From: Fistularia commersonii
Taxonomy: Eukaryota; Chordata; Actinopteri; Syngnathiformes; Fistulariidae
Assembly (NCBI GenBank): GCA_037954325.1
Contig: JBBMNZ010000003.1
Location: 5,345,965 to 5,409,964 of the forward strand
Direction: 5' to 3'
Length of the DNA: 64,000 nt
The translations under genes were made by a program, and so were the position numbers. How positions within the stretch are numbered: position 1 is the first letter of the stretch; each line of letters starts with the position of its first letter. The notes under the pieces are model-generated. The model had not been told where the DNA came from and made no database searches. It saw nothing but the letters and a program-made list of their open reading frames with translations. Of this stretch, positions 13,177 to 26,180 are shown piece by piece.

Positions 13177-14545
13177 TAGCTTCGTCACTTTTGGTTTTGG
13201 TATCCAAATTAACCTTGCAAGTTTTGAACATTTCCTCCAAAGGTCATTTTGCACAGATCAGGCATAAACAAGGAGGCTTGTTTCTCTCGGGGTTTGGCCA
13301 GGCCACCATTTGCACTTCATCATTCACATCCCCAAAGTTGTGTTGTGCACAAAATAACAATCGGCCTTAAAGGTGATGATAACTTAGGCAATGTGTTCTT
13401 GACTATGACCCTGACTCATTTTTAATTATGATTGAAAAAAATGTTTGAATGCAGTATAAAAAAAGAAAGGATGGAGTGTAGAATGATGCAAATCCCTGCC
13501 CTTCTATAATGAACCATACATGCCTGATTTCTATACAAATTGATTTCTGGGGAAGATGTGCAAAGCTAAATGAATGATAGTTGACAAAATAAGATTCCCA
13601 CTATGTGACTTCACACTATGTGAGTCAAGAATGATTTCCTCATTCATTTAGTCCCAACCCAAACAGAATTTCCAAATTTAGTGCGTGACAAAGTTGTTCC
13701 TCGAGGTTTCATTCTCATTTGAACTTGTCAGTTTTGTGTTTGTTTTTTTCACACGACTTAAATTCTGACCTTTTCGGCAAAGAAGTCTGATTTGGTCCAA
13801 TTCTCTTTCCCTTTATTTCTCAAATACCCGCATGATGACCTTCTTTTACGCGCAACCGTCCGTCATTGTGTAATAAGTTTGGTCAATATATCTATTCTGT
13901 CATTTTCTGGTCTTCAGACATTCCTGTGTTTACCTGTGTTGCTCAGGGTCAGGGTTTTCCAGATACATTTGCTTATTTGACAAGTTTGCATAAAATGAAT
14001 ATATTATTCATCGCCTTGTACCATATTTCTCTGCAAACTGTTGTTTATTGCCTTTGGATCATCATCCTGTCCATAAGTGTGACAGCTATGACACTCTAAG
14101 TACAATATAAAGCTGTCAGGTTTGAACTGCGTAACTGAAGCGATGATTGCATGTTATGCGTTTTATCAGTTTAATATACAAAATTGCCATGTTGTTTTGT
14201 CAATATGTAATCAATCAGTGTTGATATGGTCATAATGTTGTTGATCTGATGAAAGGACTGCTTCTCCAGGAATATTTCAGGATGATGTTCTTGGAAAGGA
14301 CAGAGAGGCTAAAGTTGATACTGTGATTGTCATTCATGCCGATAACTATTTAACAAATGAGGAAGAAAAATCCAAAATACCTTGTAAAAAGTCAAATTTT
14401 ATGTAATTTAAACCGTTTTGACCAAATATGTCCCTGGCGAAAAAAAAAAAAAAAAAAAAAAGAGATTCCATCAGTTTGTTATTCATAATCAGTCAAACCA
14501 ATGTTTTTGCATTTGTTAAAAATATTCAGCCATTCACCTTAAAGA
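13177..14545. other. Intergenic, no gene
   Basis: AT-rich DNA with a 22-base A-tract at 14440-14461. Open frames at 13792-14099 have a hydrophobic composition expected of T-rich DNA and no recognisable domain. Confidence 0.5.
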
Positions 14546-14856
14546 CAGTTGGATTCCAACAGGGAGCCTTCCAGCTTGAGTTTGCATGTTCTCTCTCTCT
14601 CTGCTGGAGTTTTCTTTGGGTTCTCCAGTTTCTGCCCTCAGTCCAAAAACAAAACAAAACGTTCAGTAGGGTCAATGGAGACCATAATTGCCTAGAGGTG
14701 TTAACGGTGTGTGTGTGTCTTTAAACGTGGCCCTGTGATCAGCGGGCGAACAGGTCGGGGGGAAACACATCTCTCACCCGATGACAACCGGGATTGGCTT
14801 CGGCCCCCAAGCAAACCAAAGTGCAAAATAAGCCGTATCAAGAATGAATGAATGAA
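14546..14856 (+). repeat. V-SINE-type SINE
   Basis: It starts at a degenerate B box (gttggattccaac). The core (tgagtttgcatgttctctct, then gtccaaaaac) is followed by the 3' part with ctctcacccgatgacaaccg and agaatgaatgaatgaa. An internal aaaacaaaac insertion interrupts the core. Confidence 0.7.
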
Positions 14857-16646
14857 CATATTCAAGAGAGATCTGCAGGGGTGATCTCTTCACGTCGCAC
14901 AAAAAAGACATATTGCTTACTGCCTTTAGTGTGCATTAACCTTTTCACAAATCAGCATCTTTCCCAAATCATGGACATAGTCTGTGTCTTGACTCTTTTT
15001 GTGGATAAAGTAAAAATTTCATGACATCCAGAGGCTTACTGAGCGACTGCACGCCCTGTTTTTGAGTCCTATAGATGCTCTCCTCTTCTTTCACCTCATC
15101 TGAATCATCATAAACTGAAATCAATAAGCTATTGCTTACAATGTAGAAAATGTAGTTCTTCAAAAAGCATTTACAGTGGCCTACCAATTGTCCTCATAAT
15201 GCAGTCGAGAAAAAAACATTAGAAAGAGCATTAGAAACAATCGATATGACAATCGATATAACACATCTCCTCATCTGCTCCCTCGCTGTCGAAGTACCTT
15301 CTCCAGCGCACGATACAGCACGAATATGATACATGAAGTATTTACAATCACTTGTTTTTCACGTTGGTTTAGAAAATCATAAAGGTTTTTTTTTTTTTTT
15401 TCCATTCTATTTATTTTTTTATTCAACCCATGACATTAAATACATTTTGCGGGTCTTGGATTTCCTTTTTGGCAAGTCTATCTTTTCAAGAGCACCAGTG
15501 GTACTTCATACAGGGTAAACAGTTATCTCTCTTTATTCTCTACTTTATGGCCCTCAATGCTGTTGGCGGTGAAGTCGGCTGGAAAAAAAGCTGTAAAGGT
15601 TTCATGACCTTGTGGAAGTGTTTTAATGATATCAGAGAGCACGCTGGATTGCTCCAAGGGTGCTACCGGAGAAGCTGGAACAGTAGTTATTAAGTGTCTC
15701 ATTCGTAACTACCGATGCATACATGATTCAAGAAGGCTAAAGCCGTGTATTAGCCCTACAAATATATTGCAAACTTCCTCAATAAATTGAAATCTTTTGA
15801 CTATTATTATCATCTTGAAGCTACCCTCTTGTATCTGCGGTTCAGAGATGTACCGACAAATGAAATATGCGTTTTCATCCTATGTGCTTATGTGTGGCCA
15901 CATTTTCTTTTTCTTCTGTTTTACCCAGTTTTAGTTCGTCTCATACCTGCTGTACCCGCTAAGGGCGTCTCTTTTTCTTGCAGCTTTAACCCTCACAACC
16001 ATTCCAATTGGTGCACGGTCCGAAGTACATCCTATAGTCACTTCGGATAAGGCTAAAAGCTACAGGGTGTCATTTATCCGTTATTACGGGATTTCACCTC
16101 TTATTTTAAAGTAGCCGTCTGAAATTATAGCTGGATGGAAGATTTCCCCCACTTAAGGGCGATTATACTACCCTCATTATCTCTGGCATACAAAAGGTGA
16201 TTGTCTTTAAGACAGTCTGATATCTACAAATCCATCTAGAAATCCCTAAATGCATTGCCTATGGCATGAGTACGTGCAGTTACTGAAGTAGAATATGTCG
16301 TCTAAAATACGTGGCGAAAATTCTATCCGCTTTGCTGTCTGATTCGGTGAAAGGTGTCACATGACTCCGCAATGCACGATGAATTCCAATTTCATGTAGA
16401 TCAAACATTTTCTTATTTCACCGAGCTCTTGTCTTATCCGTTAACATTTTCTCTCCAGACGGTAGCGCGTTATGTGAATAAATGTCATCACCAAAATAGA
16501 TACATTAATGTGCAAGTGTGGAAATGATGGGAGTTTATTGAAAGGAAAAATAATAAACGGTAAAAAATGAGGGGAAGAAAACCAAACAACATTTATATGT
16601 CGAGACAGTAGATGAAACATGCTCATACTTATTCATGGTCCCGACA
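14857..16646. other. Intergenic, no confirmed gene
   Basis: It includes the speculative minus-strand exon above. Otherwise it is AT-rich DNA with a T-tract near 15387 and no recognised element. Confidence 0.45.
14969..15114 (-). other. Candidate terminal exon of an unidentified gene (speculative)
   Basis: On the minus strand a good-looking acceptor (gcttattgatttcag) precedes a 146-base open segment that ends in TGA. The peptide begins YDDSDEVKEEESIY and ends with KESRHRLCP. It has an acidic patch and lacks the low-complexity look of chance frames nearby. I do not recognise the product, and I saw no partner exon upstream on that strand. It may be a chance open frame. Confidence 0.2.
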
Positions 16647-16654
16647 TCTTACAC

Positions 16655-17420
16655 CAGTCATGTCCAAAGTCCGGCCCGCGGGCCAAACGCGGACCATGTT
16701 CTGATTTATTTTGACCCTTTTCTCAAGGGTCAAAGGGCATCATGTGATCCTTTCAAGCCCATTTCACAAATCGACTGTTGCTAAAGGAAAAAGGGAAGTT
16801 GCCAGAAAGGGCAGCCGCTTTCAGGACAAGTGGAAATTATCATTTTTTCACCAAAATGCGAAACAACTGTGTCTGCCTAATATGCCAGAGGACAGTGGCT
16901 TTTTTCAAGGAATTCAAGGAATAAAGAAGGCACTGCCAGATGAAAAACGCAACCGAAAACAATCTAACTGGAAACGAACGTGGCGAAAATTCGAAGCAAC
17001 CGGAAACTGTTTTAATGGCGCAGCAGCGCTTTTTTTTTACAAGAGGCCGCAAATCAATTGAAAAGGCCACAAAGGCAAGCTGGGAGGTAGCAACGCTGAT
17101 TGCCAAGCACCGGAAATCTTTTAATGATGGTAAATTTATTGAAGACTGCGTGAGGAAAATACATGGGAAAATCTGTCCGGAGGAGAAACAAGAGTTCGCT
17201 AATGTTTCCCTGGGTCGTAACACTGTGGTATGCAGGACTGAAAACGTTTTATCTGATATTAAGAAACAATTAGAGGCAAAAGGAACAGATTTTTTTTTTC
17301 ATTTGCCTGCGACAAAAGCTCGGATGCTTAAAAAAAGACTATAAGGCTTAATGGTTAGCCCTCACACACTTTTCACGTTACCAAATATGTCCCTCTTTGC
17401 AAAAAGTTTGAACACCCCTG
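16655..17420 (+). mobile_element. Internally deleted hAT-type DNA transposon with target-site duplication
   Basis: The element starts cagtcatgtccaaagtccgg and ends aaaagtttgaacacccctg. These are imperfect terminal inverted repeats of the CAG...CTG hAT kind, followed by the cccgcgggccaaacgcgg motif seen in such elements. It is flanked by a perfect 8 bp duplication, tcttacac, at 16647-16654 and 17421-17428, the size hAT transposases make. At 766 bp it is far shorter than an autonomous element and holds only an N-terminal transposase remnant. Confidence 0.88.
16787..17344 (+). pseudogene. hAT transposase N-terminal fragment (GTF2IRD2/ZBED-like), broken
   Basis: The reading runs through a BED-type zinc-finger region. 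Around 16790-16870 one frame reads GSRFQDKWKLSFF. After a one-base shift near 16870 the second frame reads VCLICQRTVAFFKEF, then hits an in-frame stop at about 16919. It continues with RRHC...LTGNERG, AQQRFFFTRG, KATKASWEVATLIAKH and FIEDCVRKI to a stop at 17344. This order matches the N-terminus of the hAT transposases related to the GTF2IRD2 C-terminal domain. The second histidine of the finger appears lost, and the catalytic RNase-H-like domain is absent. It is non-functional. Confidence 0.8.
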
Positions 17421-17428
17421 TCTTACAC

Positions 17429-19129
17429 AGTGGATCATAGGAGCGAGTAACCTGACTGCTGCGGGTTTTTGGGCAATGATGTCATTTTTGGCCGTGGCCG
17501 GTGTCGGGCAGCTCTGCCAAGAATGAAGGTGGCCTCAGAAGGACAAATCCATAGATTCTCTGCATCATCTTTAAGAAAGTTTCTTCTCCCTTCTGCACAC
17601 AACGCCATAATTACTGTTATTTCTGGATTATATGGAAATTTAGATTGCGCAGAATAAATTGCAGCAGGTCAAATCGATGTCCAGCACACTGGAAGCAAGG
17701 TTTTGACTCAGTATAAACAAGCCAGTACAATTGTTGTTTTCAAATCAAGAGACAGCTGCGTGGGATCTGGTGACATTTAACAATAAATGCAAATTCGGCT
17801 GTCATTTCAAAAAGATAAATAAATGTATTTTCCGCATTCGAATTTTTATTTTAACTCGTGCAGTGAGAATCCGAATCGGTAATACCTTATTGATCCTGGA
17901 GGAAATTGTGTGGACACAGATGATCCATACAGAAAGAAATAAAAATAAATTAAATAAGATGAGATTAACAGAAATAAATAAAGATGGTAAATATGATATG
18001 TGTTCGTAATAAACATTCATAACAATTTACAACCAAGCGATCAGATTGTGTAATAGAGCTACTGGCCCCCTTTAAAACCCATAAGTCTATATTATACCAA
18101 CAAACAAATACAGGTTTTACACACAACATCACACAAAAAGTATAATAATTACCAATAAAATAAAAGTTCAGAGCAACTGGTAAGTTGTTCCATGTCTGAC
18201 ATGCTGAAGTTGTTTAAGAGATGAAAATAAAATGACAAAAAAGGAACTTTAACTCGAATTATATTTCCGTGAACTTTATTTGATGCGTGTCTCTCCTCTA
18301 ACGTGACTTTCTTTGAGCCTTCCCATCTGGAAAATAGGAGAGGAGCAGGTGCTATCATCCATGGAGATATGTTACAGTGCTTTCATTCCTCAGTCACACA
18401 AACTCTATCATAGCATATAAAGTAAAGCGGTAGTAATACAGTTGTGAAAGTTCAAGATAGTCAGGATAAGCCGTTAGATATTGGACTGATGGAAGCTCAA
18501 GATACCTCACGAAACTAAATAGTATCTACCGGGAGTATTATCACATACAAGTTAACCAGCACTGCCGTCTCCAGCGCCTGCATGACATGTCATTCTTCAT
18601 TTTTATATGATCATAAGATGTAATCATATTTCATTATCCGAAAGCAATAAGTAGCACAAAATAACAACACATTGGCTGGATACACATTTGTACCTTACAA
18701 AGATTTTTTTCAGATTTCAGTTTGTTTTTTTGTTTTTTTTTGGATCTATTTGCGGCTAACATTTTACACATAACCAATTTTCAGGTTAATTGACTCGCAA
18801 CGTCGATGACAAATGATTTAAAATCATATTATCAATACACAGCGAAGAAGAGTAAATTGCAAAGGTGCTCTATCGGGGCGACACGCGCAGCATGAGTCAT
18901 GTGACTGTTGGGAATAAATACAACTCAGAGGAACGCATTACGATTCCTGGTCTCCTGTCATCATAAAGTAATAGAATATATATAAGTATTATAAACAATT
19001 TTTCAAAATAACCTACATCAAAAACCTAAAGATTGCCTCTTTAAGTGGCTCACCTACAGGATATTTCAGTTATTTCATATTCATTTAATGTCTACCTATA
19101 AAGCATGTGTGCTGTGTAATAATCCTCTG
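17429..19129. other. Intergenic, possible LINE 3'-UTR scrap
   Basis: AT-rich DNA. At about 17880-17910, taccttattgatcctggagg and aaattgtgt resemble the 3' region of fish L2-type LINEs, but the match is short. No gene was found. Confidence 0.35.
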
Positions 19130-19209
19130 TATATTCTTGTGATTCCAGTCCATTGCCCTGGCTGTCGCATGTGTTTTATGTTTTTTTATCTATTTCTTTT
19201 ATGATTGAA

Positions 19210-19283
19210 TTGTATTGTTTTTGTTTTTTTTGTTGCTATGGGCAACCTTCCCCTTTGGGAACAATAAAATTCTCGGACGTGGA
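19210..19283 (+). repeat. Possible LINE 3' terminus
   Basis: A stretch reading gggcaaccttcccctttggg then aacaataaaattc resembles the ends of fish L2/Rex-like LINEs (cytosine-rich block, then aataaaa). It is short and decayed. Confidence 0.35.
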
Positions 19284-19823
19284 CGATCGGTCCTGTTGCC
19301 GCGCTATTACGCGTCGAGACAACAGCTCTACGTGTCTTTGTTTTTTCCTCATCTTCTTTAAACTGTACATTCAGTTTTATCTTTGTCTGCTTGACCTTCA
19401 AGACTCAGCAAAGTGAAAACAGAAACTACTTAACTGAGCACGTGACCACATTGACCTGCTCAAAGGTGCACAGTCTTAACTCACATCTCTATGAAATGAT
19501 CTCTTCCTATGGTTTTTTTAACCGCCTGTGATAGAAAATATGAGTAAACCTTGAGCTTGTTCACTCAGGCAGTAACTGTGAGTGAACAGTAACTTTGAGC
19601 TCTAAAACAAATGTCCTATTCTCTTGAAGTCGGGGATTTCAGAAAAACAAGTCACAAAGTGTGAATTTTGTTTTTTAATCACCAAACTTATTTTCAACTA
19701 AGTAGAGCTCACTTTCAAACATCTAAATGCAGATTCCTGTGGGAAATATGAGCCCCCCTCAAGGGTTTCAACCGCCATTCCTTAACTCAACATTTAGCTT
19801 TATCTCACATAATGAAATCCTAC
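19284..19823. other. Intergenic, nothing recognised
   Basis: No repeat, gene or RNA signal that I can support. Confidence 0.45.
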
Positions 19824-20058
19824 CCACACAAACACACACACACCCACACTCACACACACAAATGCATGATTCATCTTACCTATGAATGGAAACAAACTTT
19901 GACACTGTACTTTTACACACACACACACACACATACACACACACACACACAGATACATATGCATCATTTCACTCTCAAATGTAAACACAAACATGCCACA
20001 GGCAGTTCTTGGCAGCAAAAATGCATGCGGACTCAAAGTTGCCCACACACACACACAA
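19824..20058. repeat. Cluster of (CA)n tracts
   Basis: Three CA tracts (about 19824-19861, 19915-19952 and 20043-20058) are separated by non-repetitive spacers. Imperfect units (cccaca, tacaca) indicate old arrays. They continue as tracts at 20238 and 20781. Confidence 0.9.
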
Positions 20059-20237
20059 ACATGCACATGCACATGCATTTACATGCATACCAATAGACTG
20101 TAGGCTGTTGAGTCAGATGCTGGGTGCACTGGTCTGTGGTAATAATAAGGAGGTGGATAGTCAGGCTTTTGAATGTTCAGCAACTGTAGGAGAGGGCCAA
20201 TCCAGAATGAGTTTCACCACCAGCATCCCTTCAATTG

Positions 20238-20259
20238 CACACACACACACACACACACA
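20238..20259. repeat. (CA)n microsatellite
   Basis: Eleven CA units, part of the local CA cluster. Confidence 0.95.
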
Positions 20260-20554
20260 TGACTTGCCATCTACCAGATCTCAAGCTGGGAGACAACAGA
20301 AATTGCAATTGTTCTTCTGGTTTACATAGGGTTAAATCAAATCTTCATGACCTCAGCACAAATAATAAGATCAGAAATATAAAAATCTGGAGCCACACAC
20401 AACTATAGTTCATATGCTGCACACACACCCCATACACACACACTTCATCTCACATAAAAGTTCAACATTCAGACACACGCCTAAATCCCCAACACACATA
20501 TATGATTCAGCTTTCCATTAAATAAAAAAACTTTGCCTGCGTTCATTAAGAAGA

Positions 20555-20772
20555 AGAAGAAGAAATATCTTTGACACGTTCCACAAAGAGCAAAATATCA
20601 GCAACATTTCACCGCTGCATTTAACCCGTCATGGATGAAGCATGAGCAGAAGGGTGCTTGGGAGCATTTAGGGGTTCAGTGTCTTGCTCAACAACATTTG
20701 AACAGGCCTGGAGGAACTGGGAATCCAACCAGATGTTCAGTTCAGCGCTAAACCCCCTGAGCTACGCCTCCC
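20555..20772. repeat. Dispersed teleost repeat fragment
   Basis: ccgctgcatttaacccgtca, then ggggttcagtgtcttgctca, then a tRNA-like tail (aatccaacc, gctaaaccccctgagctac) match the layout of a repeat I know to be common in fish genomes. Family not assigned. It ends directly at a CA tract. Confidence 0.55.
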
Positions 20773-20780
20773 ATTTATGT

Positions 20781-20803
20781 GCACACACACACACACACAC
20801 ACA
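20781..20803. repeat. (CA)n microsatellite
   Basis: About eleven CA units immediately 3' of the dispersed repeat. Confidence 0.95.
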
Positions 20804-23800
20804 GATATGCAGAGACATGCTATGTTCAATCTTAAAGACATACAACAACAGCCAGAAAAAAGGGATTCTCGTGAGATTTCGGGGGCAAAAGAAAAGTAAT
20901 TTAATTCTAAAGTGTGTCCTGAGATGCTTTGGAATATTCCCTTCTCAGTTAGTAACACTTTTGAATTGATTCGATGTCATAAATCATACGGATGGTGGTT
21001 TTCTGAGACCACCGTGAAGATGAGGTTGATGACTGATCTGGCAGTACTGCTAGGGGGGAAAAAAAAAAACTCTGGAGAACAAACATTTTATGGAGAATAG
21101 TAGGAAAAAAATAAGTTTTGAAACAGATTGCAGTTTTAAAAGATAAGACAAGACCACACCGGTCCCTCCTGCCCCGTTTTAAGTTGTTTATATTGACAAG
21201 TTGTCAGTGTCTTTCGATTGTTTTCCTTGCTGAAGTCAAGGCGCTGCTCTCTGGAGGGCTACAATAGTCTTGTGGGGGGAAAAAAGTGATTAACTTGCAC
21301 TGTCATTCGATACCCAATAGAAGAATTCATCTATTTGTTTGAAATTCTCTTCAATTTTTAATCGGTGCAACATGAACAAGGACAAATGGAAAAAAAAAAG
21401 GGATTGTTTGCCTTTTCTGAAAATACAGGAAAGCGGAAAAATCCCAAAATGCACTCAACCTGCCACCGCTGAAAGCCGCCCCCTCTTAACTGTGTTTCTA
21501 ACAAAATACTTCAGTCGGCTTTTGCCCGCTGCCTAACTTTGGTAACGACGCGCTGAACTGATTCCCCAGATACTTGAATGATTAAAGAGTCAAACTAGGT
21601 TGGCACTGCCGACAAACTCACCAAGGCAATTAATGTTTTTTTCATCTCCCTCCACTCATTCCTGATATACAGGAGGTGTTGACAATGGCTTTGGACCAAA
21701 TAGTGCCTCAGACTATTGCATTTGGCAAGATCAGCAACCAACCAGTGACAGATCATGCAAGACTTACACACCTCGCATTACTTACCAAAAGCAATCTTGC
21801 ACACACATCTTTCTTGTCACTGAGGTTTCCATTGCTATTCTCATTCATTTTTTAAAAAGTCTCTTCAGAGGCAGCAGACATGTTGTGGGTGAATAAGGGC
21901 CTCTTTAGGGTTTGGCAATCTAGTCCTCAGCGGCTATTTGCCGGGCATACTATTAAACCCACCCAACCCGGTAGAGATAAATAAAAGACAGGCACCACTT
22001 GAACTCGCTCCGATTTGTAGGCTAGAACTAGTCTCTTAAAGAGGTCCGATGTCCGCCTTCGCTTGGTGCCTACCTCGGGTTGATGAGAAAATGAAGCCAA
22101 GCCAAGCCTCTGGCTTTAAAAGAAAAAAAAAAGAAATGCGAATCACAGGGCTGACAAGCGACTGCACTTGTGTTGTCATTCTCTCCACTTTCTACATTCA
22201 AAGCCATTAAAAGAGGTCAACGGCAGCATGGGAAAAGGTTAACTCGCAGAGGTTCCTACATTTCAGACCCGTGTTCAGCCTAACCAATTACAAACGGACC
22301 ATGTCAGACCAATATATTAATAGCCAGTGTAACGGCACAAAATGTTCGAAACTAGATCGAAACATGTAAACCTGCTATCTGGAAGACTTATGGTCAGTTT
22401 CATTTGGCATAGAAAAGAACTAGATAAATCGTAAATATGAAAATCGCATTCGGAAGTATATTTAGTGGGAAGGCTCTTTGTCATTCCCTCACAGTTTGAT
22501 AGATTTGTTTCTTCTAAATGTGGCATGAGTCAGATGTTAGGATGGAAAAAAAGAAACTATTTAAATTCGACCTATGACTCTTAATGTAATGACAAAACAA
22601 GCCTGGTTGAAATCTGCCGAAATTGCTTTGAGTGCAAGAGAACCAGTCAATTAATACAAGCAAATGCAGCTATTCTTCAGCGCTGTCATTTTCCAGACCC
22701 TGCTGTGCTCACTGATTTTCGTAGGCTGAACAAACAACTTTACTAATGCCATCTTTTACTTCCCAGGATTGAAAAAAAAAAAGAAGTGATGTTTTACTCC
22801 TTTTTTTTCTGGTCAAATGTATTTCACATTTAGACAGCTAATTACAGTCTGAGGATAGTTCCTGTAATCAAAAGCCAGATTTATTTTTTCAGCCTGTGAA
22901 AGTGTCTGGTTGGTCTGGATCTGAGTAGGAAGGTTTTACAATTCATTTAATATCGCCGCCATTATTGATCCCTGCAAACTGATTGGTTTGCTTAAAAATT
23001 AGCCACGTTCAGACAGACAGGTCCTAAGAACTGTCCGGCATGAATTTCGATAGAACTACCCTGCGCCAGGAGAACATTTTTAATTTTACATTCTCACAGG
23101 CAGTCGGGGACCATTGTGCATGTCCTGCATCGCGTCAATGTCAACAATCAGGGTTAATAAGGGTTAGCATGTTTTTATTTCCTCCCTGCACTGCTTTACA
23201 GTGTGAAGAACCCCGGCCATAGCTACATCCATGCTTAGTGTATTTTGTTTAAAAATATTAACGTTCCGCTCCGAGCCGTTGAAACCCTCATGGGGCGTGG
23301 AAAGCCAGAATAGCCTCGACCTCTTTGTCCATTTCTTGAGTATTCTGTCCACCGATGCAAGAAAACAGCTTGACCAGTGATGGTCAAGCAATGTTTTGTT
23401 TTGTTTTGTTTTGTTTTTATTAAATGCTGCTCCACAGTCCATAAGAAGTATGTAGAAATGGGTGTGGCTTTGTGAGTTCTACTAATAAACAAACTACTCC
23501 ATGTGAGTTCCCAAGGACCTGGAGTTAAAAAAAAAAAAAACCCTGCTTGGAGCTAAACTGGTTCTAGGAAATCAGGTCTAATCCTCGATTCATATGATGT
23601 CCAAATGCAAAACAAAAGATCCTGTGAAGGTTCTCGGAACTGCAAAAAGTTCCCACATTGTGAAACAGGCTATTGTGACAAAAGACATTCAAGCCTAATT
23701 TAGCTTAGCCTATCATTTTTTCAGGAAGTGAATTTCTATTTTAGAACGTTCCTACCTTTTCTCGTCCTTTTCAGAGTTTAACATCATATAAAAAGAGAGG

Positions 23801-25844
23801 CGTACAATTCAGATTTATTGGGCTTTGCCCAAACGGTTCCCCAATGAAAGCGATTTAAAGAAAGAAGGGAAGCTCGGTTACAAATGGAGGTGATGGAAAT
23901 GGTCCCAAACGGCCAAGCGGAGCATGAACAGAAGTGAGGAATATCAATCGTGAAAGTGAAATGCATGAGCGAGGTGTAGAAACAGGTTCGGAGATATGTG
24001 TATTTGAGCTCTGATACACAGTTATACTTATGAATTTGTGTGTCTGTGTGTACATGAGAGTGTGTAATGAATCACCATGCAACATCTAATGCACACTTCA
24101 GGCGAAAGCTGTATTGACAGGTGTCGTCAACAGGGGGCCCAATCTTGTTTGTATCTTTCGCCAGTGGCATTTGTACCTGTGTGTGTTTGTGGGCTTGATG
24201 GGTTTGTGAGTGTGTGATGCCTGTGGCGCTTCTAGCTGGCTGAGCTTACCCGCAGAGTACCGTATGAGGATGTGTTTGCATGCAGCGGAGGAGTGCTGGA
24301 CTTCTCTTTCTCGTCTAGCGAAAATAGCCACCGCGCTTCAAGTCCAAAACACTGCTATTTCTTTAAGTCATCGCTTTCAACTTTTACATTCTGTCTACAT
24401 TTGAGGCCCAGGTGTACATGAAGCACGCGATAAAAAAATCCCTGATACGGAGTATCGACAAAGGAATTAGAAGACAATTAAAAGTCCAAAGCTGAATAAA
24501 GTTATTTATAATTGGTATTGCGGGATTAATTAATGTCTGCGTGAGATGTTTTGATGATCGTCTCCGACTGTTTGGGGGATCCACAGCCCCGCCGACTGAT
24601 GCTCGGCGTGAAGCCACAGAGACGACGCTCGGTGGGAGGATAGACAGCAGCTCCCCACAGCTTTGATCAATTCTTCTCATTTGACTGAACGGATATAAAT
24701 GACAGACAGGGAGGAACTGGGAAAAGAGGGAAAAACACATCAAATGGCAGAAGTTTGACAATTTTTTTTTAAAAGAATAAATAAAATAAAGTAAAATAAA
24801 ATAAAATGATTTGACATTTTAAAATGTTAAAAGCATCTATAATATTGAGGTTGCGCCGACATGGAACTTTTCATTCGTCTCGTCCTGCCAGGACTCGTCA
24901 GTTTGGTTCAGAGACGTCTAAACTTTTATGAGTTCGGTGAAGGATTGAAAATAGAGATATTTGTTTGTAACTGCAGATTAAGACTTTAGTAAACGGGTTT
25001 AATATCAAGATGATTTTGCCTGAAATGTCTGAACGACCAAAGCCGGTCGCCACCCATAATGTACAATATGTAATATTGTAATATTGTATAATATGTATAA
25101 TGTAATATTGTAGCGAGACATGAATGTTGGGGTTTATGTCGATGCTTGTTTTCTGTGTGATTTTGGGGTTGCAGGGAATTTTGTGGGTGTGGTTTGGAAT
25201 GCACTAAATTCTGTTTTTGTTTTGTTTTTTACCTGGAATCGAGCGGGAAGAGTTAGTTGTATTGCAGGCTTGTGTGGCGTGGCTGTGGCCAACAACGGCT
25301 ATTGCTCATTAAACAGGCGTTTTAACCGTCAACCAGGTGTTTTCTCTGACTAAAACGCTAATTTACATTGACAAAACATTAATCTCAAATACGCCTTACA
25401 ATTTGTACTGCAAAAGTAAGGGTCAATAGTTATCCAGCTATCGACTATTTTTTTTTCAAGCTCGCCGTTTTCCACACAAAGTTTACATTGCATTCTTATT
25501 TGCTGCAGAAAGCAGGGATTGTAAATGGTTTACTTTGCAAAAGGATATATAGAGAAAAAAAATCCGTTTATCTGGTTACAAGAAATGTTCGGTAATATTG
25601 CAGATACAAATAAATCACTCAGGCCTCTTTTGGTTTCATATTTTTGTCTAAATACCCTGTCGTGATTTTGTTTTCCATGCAAAAAGGATAAAGAGCACGC
25701 AATCATTTAAATGCTATTTACATATGTATCAAGCGGGTTCTCACATTTATTTTATAAGTGAATATTCAGGATGGAGCTTCCTGCCTACACTCCGCCGTGC
25801 TGGCAGGGGGGAGGAAGGTGATGGGGAATTACGGAAGCGAGGAA
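20804..25844. other. Long gene-free stretch
   Basis: About 5 kb with no recognised gene or large repeat. Points seen are an A-tract at about 23527-23540, a tttg/ttttg repeat near 23396-23418, GC-richer DNA at 24540-24660, and an AT-rich run of overlapping palindromes at 25060-25116. Confidence 0.45.
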
Positions 25845-26180
25845 ATTGAATACACCTCTTGAAGGTGGCTCCTCATTATCAAAAAGGCAATTCCAATCCA
25901 ACATAATTAAGGCGCAACAAAGCAATAACTGTCAGCTCATTACAGAGAATAATAAAATTCACATCACAGTGTCACTCTCACAAATGCCAACGTCAGGAGC
26001 CAACTGTGATCAGGAAGCCAATCCCTGCCTCTTTAACACAGAAATTACAATGGTGCTTTGGGTGGAGGCCCATCTGTTTAGATTTCCTATCTCCGAGTTC
26101 TCCGTCACTGAGGAATAGAATTCTAGAATTGAATTGGATGGAAGGAGGTAACGCCACAGAATGTGTAATGTCCAAATCCC
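25845..26180. promoter_or_regulatory. Candidate conserved non-coding element (compositional guess)
   Basis: A balanced-composition stretch in AT-rich surroundings has repeated homeodomain-type cores (ctcattatc, cataattaagg, ctcattacag) and lacks simple repeats. Such texture is common in vertebrate enhancers. No conservation data are available here, so this is only a pointer. Confidence 0.2.

Noticed and set aside
24118..24140. tcaacagggggccc as a CTCF site
   Set aside because: Only a partial match to the core, lacking the CCA start; weaker than the 57407 site.
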